15,370 bases of DNA, taken from JBMOLK01 sp049325575. Its GTDB lineage: Bacteria > Bacillota > Clostridia > Acetivibrionales > Acetivibrionaceae. Location of the stretch: positions 1-15,370 of the forward strand of contig JBMOLK010000111.1 in assembly GCA_049325575.1 (NCBI GenBank). The letters run 5' to 3'. The position numbers were made by a program, and so were the translations under genes. Positions 8,277-15,370 of this stretch are shown piece by piece. The notes beneath the pieces were generated by a model that was not told the origin of the DNA, ran no database searches, and saw nothing but the letters and a program-made list of their open reading frames with translations. Position 1 is the stretch's first letter; each line of letters opens with the position of its first letter.

Positions 8277-9941
8277 ATGCTAATCAAAGGCAGCATTTAT
8301 ACAAACGATGATATTTGCAAAAACTTCAATGTGTATAGCCGCGGTGGTATAAGGGTCAATAAGTGGAATAGGAAACTAGTTTTAATTTCGAATTATGTAA
8401 ATAGTACATACAAAAACTTCTGGGAAGATAATACACTATATTTTACCGGTATTGGGCAGGTCGGCCGTCAGAAGGACTATTATTATCCTAATAGATATTT
8501 GCGTGAGTCAAAAAATAATGGATTTGAAATTCACCTGTTTGAAGTCATGCAGAAAGATGAGTATACATATAGGGGTAAAATGGAACTAAAATCAGTTCCT
8601 TTTATTGATTCCCAGCCAGATAAATATGGCAATGATAGGGATGTAATTATCTATCCACTTAAACCAATTGATTTTTCTGAACCGGAGAACTATTTTAACC
8701 GTATATTTTTTGTCCATAATATATATGAGTATGACGAGCAATATAATTCGCAAGTACTGGATTATGTTGCAGATAGTGCAATAACGCATACAGTAGTTTT
8801 ATTTCCGGTTAATAAATATACCTTTGAGAGTGAAGCTATAGACATGCCATCCATTTGCCCGGTGCTTAACACTAACCATGATCTGTTAAATGGATTGATA
8901 GAAGGTGATTTTGCTACTGTGTGGCCGGAAGGAGAAGGTATTTATTCACTTAGAAATGCTAATAGTTCTGCTGTGGCAGCCCAATTTATTGATGCATCCA
9001 GGAACTTAAGAAGTGAATTGAGTTTAGCATATACTAAAGCCAAAGATCATGATTTTAGCGGCGGACGTGTGCACTCATATCATGTAAATGTAGGACATGG
9101 CAACTGCAGCATAGTTGTGTATGAAAAAGATAATGATATTAATGTTTGGTTCATAGATTGTTCGACAAAAAGGAATCCATCGGCAGAATCGTGCTGGGGT
9201 AATATAGAATCATGCCTCAACCATATATCTAAAAAATCCAATATAAAGAATATCAAAATTGACAAACTCTTTATTACGCATGTACATTATGACCATATTA
9301 GCGGCTTCTTTAATTTATTAAATAAGAGATATTTGGATAGCAATACAGAAATATGGCTAAACCTGCATTTTGCATGGAATATGCCGTTTTATACAAGAAT
9401 GTTGGAAGTTATAAAAGGGTATGACTTCTCCCTGGTTGAACCAATTTACAACTCTAGTATCAATGCTATTAAAGTGCTTTACCCATATAGTACATTGACA
9501 GAAGCACCTGGAAATGCAGTAAATAATACATCTGTTGTATATAAAATAGAATTAGCCGGAAAAACCATGATCCTTCCCGGGGATATTGAAGCGATAGGCT
9601 GGAACTTTTATGGTAAATGCTATGGCTGTCTTAAGGATGCTGACTATTACTGCATATCTCATCATGGAAGTCTAAACGGGCACGAAAGAAATGTTTGTGA
9701 TGTATATAAAAATCATAATAATGTCTCCGATTGCTGCAAAAACAATGTCATTACCATTCTTTTGGGTCAAGATGGGGCTTACCCTGGCATCTATAGCGAA
9801 GATGTTCTTAGAGATTTTAATGACAAAGGTACTAAAGCGAGCTCAAGGAGGCTCCACAAAACAGAGATTTCGGATGAGAATGAAGTTCCTAAGTTTATAG
9901 AATTATGTTGGCACACTGATAAAATAAAGTATTACTATTAA
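8277..9941 (+). CDS. SRA-like reader fused to ComEC-like metallo-beta-lactamase
   Basis: A 554 aa protein, probably cytoplasmic (no signal peptide or membrane helix). TAGGAG six bases upstream supports the ATG. Residues about 15-132 resemble the SRA-like (PUA-fold) domains found in ScoMcrA and HNH-type modification-dependent enzymes: LYFTGIGQVGRQ, an asparagine-rich N..L segment, EIHLFEV, YTYRGKMEL, QPDKYGNDRDVIIYPL. Residues about 133-265 are not recognised. Residues about 266-545 form a metallo-beta-lactamase domain of the ComEC/Rec2 type: NVGHGNCSIVV, FIDCS, HVHYDH with His335, His337, Asp339 and His340, PGD with Asp436, and SHHGS at 461-465. The metal-binding motifs are intact, so hydrolase or nuclease activity is plausible. 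By analogy the first domain would recognise modified bases and the second would cut nucleic acid; this is inference. It converges with the mcrBC operon, which supports a defence role. A second messenger or other phosphodiester could also be the substrate. Confidence 0.82.
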   Translation: MLIKGSIYTNDDICKNFNVYSRGGIRVNKWNRKLVLISNYVNSTYKNFWEDNTLYFTGIGQVGRQKDYYYPNRYLRESKNNGFEIHLFEVMQKDEYTYRGKMELKSVPFIDSQPDKYGNDRDVIIYPLKPIDFSEPENYFNRIFFVHNIYEYDEQYNSQVLDYVADSAITHTVVLFPVNKYTFESEAIDMPSICPVLNTNHDLLNGLIEGDFATVWPEGEGIYSLRNANSSAVAAQFIDASRNLRSELSLAYTKAKDHDFSGGRVHSYHVNVGHGNCSIVVYEKDNDINVWFIDCSTKRNPSAESCWGNIESCLNHISKKSNIKNIKIDKLFITHVHYDHISGFFNLLNKRYLDSNTEIWLNLHFAWNMPFYTRMLEVIKGYDFSLVEPIYNSSINAIKVLYPYSTLTEAPGNAVNNTSVVYKIELAGKTMILPGDIEAIGWNFYGKCYGCLKDADYYCISHHGSLNGHERNVCDVYKNHNNVSDCCKNNVITILLGQDGAYPGIYSEDVLRDFNDKGTKASSRRLHKTEISDENEVPKFIELCWHTDKIKYYY

Positions 9942-10020
9942 GTAGAAGTCTTCCGATCTGTCTTTATGTAAGCAGTCATAGAATCCTTAGAAATAGGCTT
10001 TTTATCATCAAGATCCAGGT
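9942..10020. other. convergent junction with adapter-like 11-mer and short open frame
   Basis: This 79 bp gap lies between the stop codons of the MBL gene (plus) and mcrC (minus). It holds no hairpin terminator, which is odd for two convergent genes. TCTTCCGATCT at 9949-9959 equals the last 11 bases of the common Illumina adapter. On the minus strand a 28-codon open frame (9938-10024) without its own start signal includes MTAYIKTDRKTST just before its stop and might be a gene remnant. Confidence 0.4.
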
Positions 10021-12501
10021 CTAATTACCGTCTACGAACTCTTTTATTATCCTCATAAATGCTGTTGGCTTTGCCTTTAAAAGAGCCAGGTCATACTCAC
10101 TCAAACTTGTGCCCTTCAACACCCTTACTTTATTACCCTGTATAGAAACCAGCGCTCCCTCAAATTCAAACTGCGTTTGTCCTTCGTCATCTTCTTGGTT
10201 GCCATCAAATTTAGTATTTACATTACACGAGATCCGTTTAAGCTCTTTTAAGAGTCTGTATTCCTCTTTGTCTTTAATGCAAAGCTCCGATACATACTCG
10301 GCATTTTCCAGTAAGAATAGGTTTGTATAAATTCTAAGCCGGAGTTTCAATTCATTACAGCTTTTTACCGGGGTTTTTAACTTCTTCCACTGAACAACTT
10401 TGAATTTATAATATAGGGTATCGGGGTCCTTATTAGTTGGAATTTCAGTAATTTCAGCACGCTGTAGCTTAAGGACTTCCTCTATTTCTCCATAATAAAA
10501 TACTCCGCTTTGTTCTCCAAACTTTTCCTTGGACTGATACATGGCAATAAATTTAAGTTGAAAAGCATTTCTGTCCCGCCCTATCTTTTCACAGGGTATA
10601 TGATAAAAATTGTGACTAAGATTAACTGTGAACTGCTCCTTACTTCCAAGAGTCCCAACAAGAACATCCCTTCTTACAAAATCAATATTCTCCAAATACT
10701 CATAAGTACCCCTTTGCAGCTTGGCTCTCTCAAAAGCTGACTCTGGTGAATCTTCCATAAGCTCATCAAGCATTTCCTCTACTAAGGCAGTTGCACTTGG
10801 TAGGAAAGGAAGACCACCTATATTGACCTTTTCAATACTCCTATAAAATCTATGCTCCCTATACTGCTCTTCATTATTGTATGGGAACAGTACATAAGCT
10901 CCAAAGATGGTTCGCTCAAAATCAGGCCTATCAGTAGCATCATGAACAATAGCATCTCTATATCTGTGCATGGTGTTGATATCATCCTCTTCAGGACCGG
11001 GAAGTTGGTACGCCCTATTGTATAGACTCCCCTCCAAAGCAGGATTGATCCTGTACTTTGCATCAAAAATATATTCATACTTAATCTTTGATTTTTGCTT
11101 TTCTAAGGAAAGGATATTATCAGGTCTTTGTGGAATAGTGGGAAGCTTCCCCTGGGAAGGATTATAGACTAACGTAAATCTCTCACCGTTTCTGGGATTT
11201 TCATAAGAAACTCTTGCAGAGTTTCCTTTCTTCAAGGTAACAGTCAGACCCTTATAATCGGCTTTAATCAAATCCTGACTTAGCAGCTTATATTTTTTCC
11301 TAAATAAGCTGCTAAGCTTGATAAAGCACCAGTACTCATACAAAACTGCTAAATCCTTAACAGATATTTTAAATAAGTCACTATGCAAGGATAATCCTTT
11401 AATAAGGATAAGGTAGTACTTATAAACATCCTTGTATCCGGGAGCCATGTTTAAAATCAGAGATAATGCATTAAGCGTGTAAAGCTCACCTACATTTCTA
11501 AGGAAGCTATATTCCAAACGTTTCTGAATTTTCCGGTACATTCCGTCAATTTTTTGGAGCACGTACTCATCACAGTTTTTATCAAGGCAGGCATAACTCT
11601 CTTTAAATTTGACAAGCCTTTTCAAAACTGAATTTAGAATGTATTTTATAAATCTGTTTTCAAAAGTGTCAAAACTTACTGACTTTTTAGTCATTAAAGC
11701 TTTCTGTGGCATATAGTCATTGCCATCTATTAAAAGATATTGTGGCTTCTTTATGAGCCATTTTATAGTAGAGGCATTGCTTTTTCTAAGCTTATGAAAG
11801 GGCACTATCATACTTTCACTTTGCAGAACGTGATGAGGCGACTTAATTACAATATTTACAGCACCTATAAACTTTTCAAAAAGTATACTTATTATGCTAA
11901 AAAACTCTGTAAGACTGTTACCTACCGTCTCTCTGGTGCCAGACCAAAGGTAAGTCTTTCTTAGAAAGTCAAAAGCAAGGTTATAAATTTCCTGGTTTAC
12001 ATCCTGCAGAATTTGATTATAGTCCTTCTGATAATCCACTTTGGAAGGAAACACTTCAATATCAATCTTTAGAAAGGTCTTTCCATCTACTTTGATAACC
12101 AACTGGGAAAATCCGATTTCACTTTTAAAGTTCAAGATGCCTGATAGAACCTTTTGGGACTTCCCAACAGGTCGTACCTTATTTCTTAATAAACTATTCT
12201 CATGCCAAAACTCAATTAAACTATCTCCTTTGTTTTCAATAACAATTTCATAATCCTGCTGCTCAAAGAATAGAGGCTTTGTCCCAACAACGTTGGGCGC
12301 TGTCGGCATCTCTTCTTGTAGGAAAGCTGTTATAGTAAATTCCTCTTCACACCATACCCGAATCTGAGATAAAGTGTCCTTATTCAAGTTCAAACACTCT
12401 GCTTTGGGATGACAGGGCATACCTTTTATCGTTAAATCTAGCTTATGTGTCTCAATAAAGACAAGGTCCCCTTCTTTACATCCAATATGAGGTGAAGCCA
12501 T
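10021..12501 (-). CDS. mcrC: McrC-type DUF2357 / PD-(D/E)XK nuclease, long form
   Basis: Nuclease subunit of a McrBC-like modification-dependent restriction system (826 aa). The ATG overlaps the 3' end of mcrB by 26 bp and has GAGGAGG about eight bases upstream, so translation is coupled to mcrB. The N-terminal part (about 60-300) is the DUF2357 region, ending in the hallmark FENRFIKYIL (280-289). The nuclease core has the conserved LYEYW (387-391), then RPD with Asp461, and FDAK with Asp480 and Lys482, a complete PD-(D/E)XK active site. Residues about 610-725 form a further domain (FYHIP, FIAMYQSK, SGVFYYGEIEEV, LYYKFKVVQW) that may be a beta-barrel; a PUA-like fold is a guess. E. coli McrC is about 350 aa, so this is the extended form seen with DUF2357 proteins. 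The McrB partner should assemble the NTP-driven translocating ring and McrC should cut. Confidence 0.9.
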   Translation of the reverse strand: MASPHIGCKEGDLVFIETHKLDLTIKGMPCHPKAECLNLNKDTLSQIRVWCEEEFTITAFLQEEMPTAPNVVGTKPLFFEQQDYEIVIENKGDSLIEFWHENSLLRNKVRPVGKSQKVLSGILNFKSEIGFSQLVIKVDGKTFLKIDIEVFPSKVDYQKDYNQILQDVNQEIYNLAFDFLRKTYLWSGTRETVGNSLTEFFSIISILFEKFIGAVNIVIKSPHHVLQSESMIVPFHKLRKSNASTIKWLIKKPQYLLIDGNDYMPQKALMTKKSVSFDTFENRFIKYILNSVLKRLVKFKESYACLDKNCDEYVLQKIDGMYRKIQKRLEYSFLRNVGELYTLNALSLILNMAPGYKDVYKYYLILIKGLSLHSDLFKISVKDLAVLYEYWCFIKLSSLFRKKYKLLSQDLIKADYKGLTVTLKKGNSARVSYENPRNGERFTLVYNPSQGKLPTIPQRPDNILSLEKQKSKIKYEYIFDAKYRINPALEGSLYNRAYQLPGPEEDDINTMHRYRDAIVHDATDRPDFERTIFGAYVLFPYNNEEQYREHRFYRSIEKVNIGGLPFLPSATALVEEMLDELMEDSPESAFERAKLQRGTYEYLENIDFVRRDVLVGTLGSKEQFTVNLSHNFYHIPCEKIGRDRNAFQLKFIAMYQSKEKFGEQSGVFYYGEIEEVLKLQRAEITEIPTNKDPDTLYYKFKVVQWKKLKTPVKSCNELKLRLRIYTNLFLLENAEYVSELCIKDKEEYRLLKELKRISCNVNTKFDGNQEDDEGQTQFEFEGALVSIQGNKVRVLKGTSLSEYDLALLKAKPTAFMRIIKEFVDGN

Positions 12502-14509
12502 CCTCTTCGAACCTCCTCACCATAAAGGCAATCTTGTAAGCAGACTGTTTATATTTGACTCCATTAGATTCGAGGTATGCAAACATTTCTTCACTTACGC
12601 CTGAGTCCTGATAGTTAAAGTTCTTTGTATTGTTATCAGTACAAATTTCGAACAGCTCCAGGAGAAGTCTCTTTATATGGCTACTGCTTCCCTGAATTCT
12701 CGGAAGAATTTTCTGCAATATCTCATAGTCAATGGCTTCATCAAAAGGCATTAAAGTATTTATTTCGTTATAAATCATGTAAAAGCATATTTCATCCCTT
12801 ACCCTGTAACCAAAGTGTAGGCTTGACTTCTTTAATACATCGTTTATTTGTTTTAGCACAAGGATAACTCTATTAAAAATGTCTTGATGTTCTATGCAAT
12901 CTTCAAGAATCAAAAAGTCACTCCTTAAGAAGTTGTTATGTAAATTAACCGACTTGTCCCCTTTATGACTGGAAAAGGTAAAATCCAGGTTCACATGAGA
13001 GAATTCAATAGTGTTTGCTCTATCCAATACCTTTTTACTAAAAGGAAAGGTAGTCTCGTCCATATTTACTGTGCCTATAAAGTAGACATTTTCAGGGATA
13101 TACAAACTTCCATAAGCATTCCTTGCTTCATCATGGCTTCCGAAGATTTCACCAGACAATAGATTATCTGTCACTATCCTATCCCCAGACCACTTTCTTG
13201 TTTCCATAACAGATAAAATATCGCTGAGGTAGTATTCTACTCTTGCTAGATTCATCTCATCCAGGCAAATAAAATAGGGCTCATGTTTGTTTTCAGCTTC
13301 CTTTATAAAACTTGTTAAAATACCGAGCTGGAAATTACCTTTTAAGTCACGGTATCCTAATAGGTCAGTAGAATCGGACCAATCCGGCCGGACTGGAATT
13401 AAACGATACCTTCCATTCTCTACTCTGGCGCCTAAAGCTTCAGCAAATAACTTTACTAATTTACTCTTACCAGTCCCCGAGGTTCCAGCCAAAATTACAA
13501 AAGGTTTTGATTTTAAGGCAAGGTAAAAGTTCTTTATAAGGTTATCATCATAGGTAAAGCCTTTGCTTTTTATGTAGTTGGAGATCCTTGCAACTTCTGT
13601 GTTTATATTAAAGGTGTATATAACTTCCATTTGAGAAATAAAGTCAGCTTCTTTATCACCTAGTCGAGTAAAACTCGGCCATTGCGTTTCAAGAGCTAAA
13701 GCTTGTATAATTGATAGAGCCTTTAAATTTAATCGAAACAGGTACCCTTGCTTTACACCACCTGTATTATCTATAGGCCCTTCTTTTATGTCTAACTTTA
13801 ATAACTCCTTTGATACTTTATCCAACTGTATGTTCGGACTTAGCTCATGATATTCTACTTGTACCCATCGCACTAACCCTTCCCAATTATCAGTTTTCAT
13901 AGATTCAGGTAGAGGTATTTCAATAGCAGGAGCTAATACTCTACTAACATACCGAAGGTATCCATTTGAATAATGTAATACTATATCATTATTCTTAAGT
14001 TCTGCAAGCGTCTCCCAATGATACCGCGGCTTCCCATCCTTTGCCTTAAGGGGAGCCCATATACAACCATCCATTAATGCTTTGCTAAGAGTACTACCCT
14101 GGTTAACCCACCATACATTAGGTAATGAGCTTTCTTCTTGTGCTGTGGTAGTTGAGACTTTAATTATATCGACTCTATAGCAGAAAGGGGTTTCTGTCTC
14201 GTAAAAGTCTAAATATTCAGCAATAGAGTCCGGTACAATAATTTTACTATTATCATTTTCCTCTTTCTTTTTTGATCTCTCATTAGTTAAATAACTATAG
14301 CTGGATTTTAGCTCTTGTATTAGTAATTGTTTTAACTCATTGTTTGTATCGTAGCGGATTTGAAGAGTATCTATGTCAATCCCTTTTCTCTTAATATTGG
14401 TAAGAAATGCATCATACCTATTTCCGTTAATAATTAAAATAACTTCATGCCTTTCACCTGGAGCTACGTGAAAGCCACCATTCGACTTTTCAAAATCCTC
14501 AATGAACAA
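12476..14509 (-). CDS. mcrB: McrB-type AAA+ NTPase with EVE-like reader domain
   Basis: Motor and recognition subunit of the McrBC-like system (677 aa as read). Residues 10-75 are a small domain of unknown type (FHVAPGERHEVILIING, LQIRY); a B3/EcoRII-N-like DNA-binding fold is possible. Residues about 130-270 resemble EVE/PUA-fold readers of modified bases: NVWWVNQGST, WAPLKAKDGKPRYHW, ELKNNDIVLHYSNGYLRYVSRV. The AAA+ domain (about 320-600) has Walker A GTSGTGKS (342-349), Walker B FICLDEMN (413-420) and a sensor segment GTVNMDETTFPFSKKVLDRAN (479-499), as in McrB GTPases. The TTG used here directly follows an in-frame TGA and has only a weak AAGGA ten bases upstream. A perfect Shine-Dalgarno with ATG at 14580 lies in another frame; a one-base indel at about 14508-14512 would add roughly 24 N-terminal residues. 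If that indel is real, the gene has a damaged N-terminus. Confidence 0.9.
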   Translation of the reverse strand: MFIEDFEKSNGGFHVAPGERHEVILIINGNRYDAFLTNIKRKGIDIDTLQIRYDTNNELKQLLIQELKSSYSYLTNERSKKKEENDNSKIIVPDSIAEYLDFYETETPFCYRVDIIKVSTTTAQEESSLPNVWWVNQGSTLSKALMDGCIWAPLKAKDGKPRYHWETLAELKNNDIVLHYSNGYLRYVSRVLAPAIEIPLPESMKTDNWEGLVRWVQVEYHELSPNIQLDKVSKELLKLDIKEGPIDNTGGVKQGYLFRLNLKALSIIQALALETQWPSFTRLGDKEADFISQMEVIYTFNINTEVARISNYIKSKGFTYDDNLIKNFYLALKSKPFVILAGTSGTGKSKLVKLFAEALGARVENGRYRLIPVRPDWSDSTDLLGYRDLKGNFQLGILTSFIKEAENKHEPYFICLDEMNLARVEYYLSDILSVMETRKWSGDRIVTDNLLSGEIFGSHDEARNAYGSLYIPENVYFIGTVNMDETTFPFSKKVLDRANTIEFSHVNLDFTFSSHKGDKSVNLHNNFLRSDFLILEDCIEHQDIFNRVILVLKQINDVLKKSSLHFGYRVRDEICFYMIYNEINTLMPFDEAIDYEILQKILPRIQGSSSHIKRLLLELFEICTDNNTKNFNYQDSGVSEEMFAYLESNGVKYKQSAYKIAFMVRRFEEDGFTSYWM

Positions 14510-14580
14510 TCAACTTTTTTCCTTGCAATTAAATTTTTGTTATCACCAGGTTTAGACCAACTTCCAACTCTCTTTAGCAT
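14464..14580 (-). other. 38-codon frame with the best start signal, probable mcrB 5' end
   Basis: ATG at 14580 has GGAGGT five bases upstream (14586-14591) and follows the DUF2726 stop by 22 bp, the ideal position for the second gene of the operon. The frame encodes 38 residues beginning MLKRVGSWSKPGDNKNLIAR and stops inside mcrB. Its first 24 residues look like a natural N-terminus: adding one base after codon 24 (GAT) would join them to mcrB as VD-L-FIEDFEKSNGG. It is either the true 5' end of mcrB separated by a frameshift or sequencing error, or a short upstream leader peptide. Confidence 0.45.
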
Positions 14581-14602
14581 TAGCTACCTCCAAGATTAAG
14601 CA

Positions 14603-15280
14603 TTAAACACCCTTATTTATTACTTCCTTACAATTTGGATAATTTACACAACCATAAAACTCCTTACCTGCATTTTGACCCTTAGCTGCTTTGCGTAGAA
14701 CCATAGGAATGCTACATTTGGGGCATAGAACAGTTTCATCATCATTCTGTATTATTGGAATCTCTTGTGATCTATTAAGAACATCGGTTAGTGCTGTTTC
14801 TATTTCTATGTGTGTATATCCAGACTTTGATGAGATTCGTATTAACTTAAAATTTGCATCTTTGTAAACCTTTTCAATAAACAAATCTCTATTATAACTT
14901 TTCTTGTTTGTATGACTTATGTCATCAAGTTCTATTCCACATAATGGCTTCATTGTACTTGGATCGCATAGGAGAAAGTCTACATGTTTTTTAGCAATCT
15001 TATTGAAATATTTCATATAATCCTTCCCAACACCCTTGCCAATAAAGAAAATGTCCTTCAATCCCACTTTAGGACAAATAATTGCTTTTTCTCCCAAATA
15101 TAGCTTTAAAGAATGATAAAAAGAGCACTCTGTATCAGTTAGGAAATTATCTGATATCTTATACGGAAGCTTATTGTTTTCAGGAACTTTTACATCTTCA
15201 TCGTTTTTCTTCAGTATAAACTTGTCAATTACAAAATAGATCATTAAGGCTACTACAATTACCCCCAAAAGCAATTCCAT
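14603..15280 (-). CDS. membrane-anchored DUF2726 protein with C4 zinc finger
   Basis: First gene of the mcrBC operon (225 aa). The ATG has GTGAGGTG eight bases upstream. Residues 3-23 are a single membrane helix followed by FILKKND, so the rest is expected in the cytoplasm. Residues about 40-170 match DUF2726, a restriction-endonuclease-like (PD-(D/E)XK superfamily) domain: ECSFYHSLKLYL, HVDFLLCDPSTMKPLCGIELDD (Asp101, Glu117, Asp119/Asp120), ISHTNKKSYNRD, and FKLIRIS. The usual catalytic lysine after the acidic residue is not obvious, so nuclease activity is uncertain. Residues 186-217 are a topoisomerase-type C4 zinc ribbon with Cys186, Cys189, Cys211 and Cys217 (CPKC ... GCVNYPNC), a single-stranded or damaged DNA binder in other proteins. 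Its place 22 bp upstream of the mcrB start signal suggests a defence accessory role, but proteins of this type also occur outside defence loci. Confidence 0.87.
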   Translation of the reverse strand: MELLLGVIVVALMIYFVIDKFILKKNDEDVKVPENNKLPYKISDNFLTDTECSFYHSLKLYLGEKAIICPKVGLKDIFFIGKGVGKDYMKYFNKIAKKHVDFLLCDPSTMKPLCGIELDDISHTNKKSYNRDLFIEKVYKDANFKLIRISSKSGYTHIEIETALTDVLNRSQEIPIIQNDDETVLCPKCSIPMVLRKAAKGQNAGKEFYGCVNYPNCKEVINKGV

Positions 15281-15320
15281 AAAAACAACACCTCACTTAT
15301 ATTTATTTTTATCTCAATAC

Positions 15321-15336
15321 ATTATACCATATTATA
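15321..15336 (-). promoter_or_regulatory. extended -10 promoter of the DUF2726-mcrB-mcrC operon
   Basis: On the minus strand TGGTATAAT (15321-15329) is an extended -10 with a perfect TATAAT. A second TATAAT lies just upstream (15331-15336). No good -35 is visible, as is usual for extended -10 promoters. The start codon at 15280 would have a leader of about 35 nt. Confidence 0.5.
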
Positions 15337-15370
15337 CATCTTAATTATGGTTACATAAGAAAATATTGCT

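Noticed and set aside
8277..9941. Competence protein ComEC as the identity of the MBL gene
   Set aside because: ComEC has many membrane helices before its MBL domain. This protein has none and starts with an SRA-like domain, so only the MBL domain is shared.
14513..14521. A AAA AAG slippery heptamer upstream of the mcrB TTG, a possible programmed frameshift
   Set aside because: The zero-frame codon boundaries do not fit the A_AAA_AAG arrangement, and a -1 shift there runs straight into the TGA before the TTG, so it cannot produce the full mcrB protein.
10021..15280. Classical E. coli-type McrBC annotation without qualification
   Set aside because: McrB here has an EVE-like reader and an extra N-terminal module in place of the E. 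coli DNA-binding domain, and McrC is more than twice the usual length, so specificity for R-mC sites should not be assumed.
15321..15340. Near-direct repeats ATTATACCAT and ATTATACATC as a possible iteron or recombination site
   Set aside because: They are simply two -10-like boxes in very AT-rich promoter DNA. Two copies of a low-complexity motif are not evidence of an origin or attachment site.

Overview
The window looks like chromosomal DNA of a low-GC, plant-biomass-degrading clostridium (a Ruminiclostridium or Lachnoclostridium-like Firmicute is my guess). The reasons are the AT-rich sequence, strong GGAGG-type ribosome binding sites, GTG/TTG starts, a YesM/YesN-type two-component pair with a DUF3502-type sugar-binding protein, and a secreted hydrolase carrying a cellulose-binding-like (CBM2-like) domain. 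No tRNA, rRNA, CRISPR array, insertion sequence or phage gene was found. No gap between genes exceeds about 185 bp.

Left half (1-8095), signalling, carbohydrate sensing and secreted proteins. A cytoplasmic alpha/beta hydrolase runs off the left edge (1-808, minus). Next come an AraC-type response regulator and its membrane histidine kinase (942-2540 and 2518-4335, minus, overlapping, kinase first in the transcript). Diverging from the kinase is an exported alpha/beta hydrolase with an N-terminal CBM2-like domain (4513-5835, plus). A compact, probably bidirectional hairpin terminator separates it from a convergent extracellular solute-binding protein (5869-7386, minus). A small unrecognised lipoprotein (7568-8095, minus) ends this part.

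Right half (8096-15370), a DNA-modification-sensing defence locus. On the minus strand from the right edge, an extended -10 promoter reads into a membrane-anchored DUF2726/zinc-finger protein (14603-15280). It is followed by a McrB-type AAA+ NTPase with an EVE-like (PUA-fold) reader domain (12476-14509) and a long McrC-type DUF2357/PD-(D/E)XK nuclease (10021-12501). mcrB and mcrC overlap by 26 bp. Converging on them is a plus-strand gene (8277-9941) for an unusual fusion: an N-terminal domain resembling the SRA-like readers of ScoMcrA/HNH restriction enzymes, a middle region I do not recognise, and a C-terminal ComEC-like metallo-beta-lactamase domain with an intact HxHxDH motif. Two different candidate modified-base readers joined to two different candidate nucleases, side by side, is the most interesting feature of the window.

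Two points need care. The start of mcrB is irregular: the best start signal (ATG at 14580, perfect Shine-Dalgarno, 22 bp after the upstream gene) is in a different frame from the mcrB ORF, which can only begin at a TTG right after a stop codon, so a one-base indel near 14508-14512 is suspected. In addition, the 79 bp between the MBL gene and mcrC contain an 11-base match to the end of the common Illumina adapter, so the convergent junction should be confirmed with raw reads.
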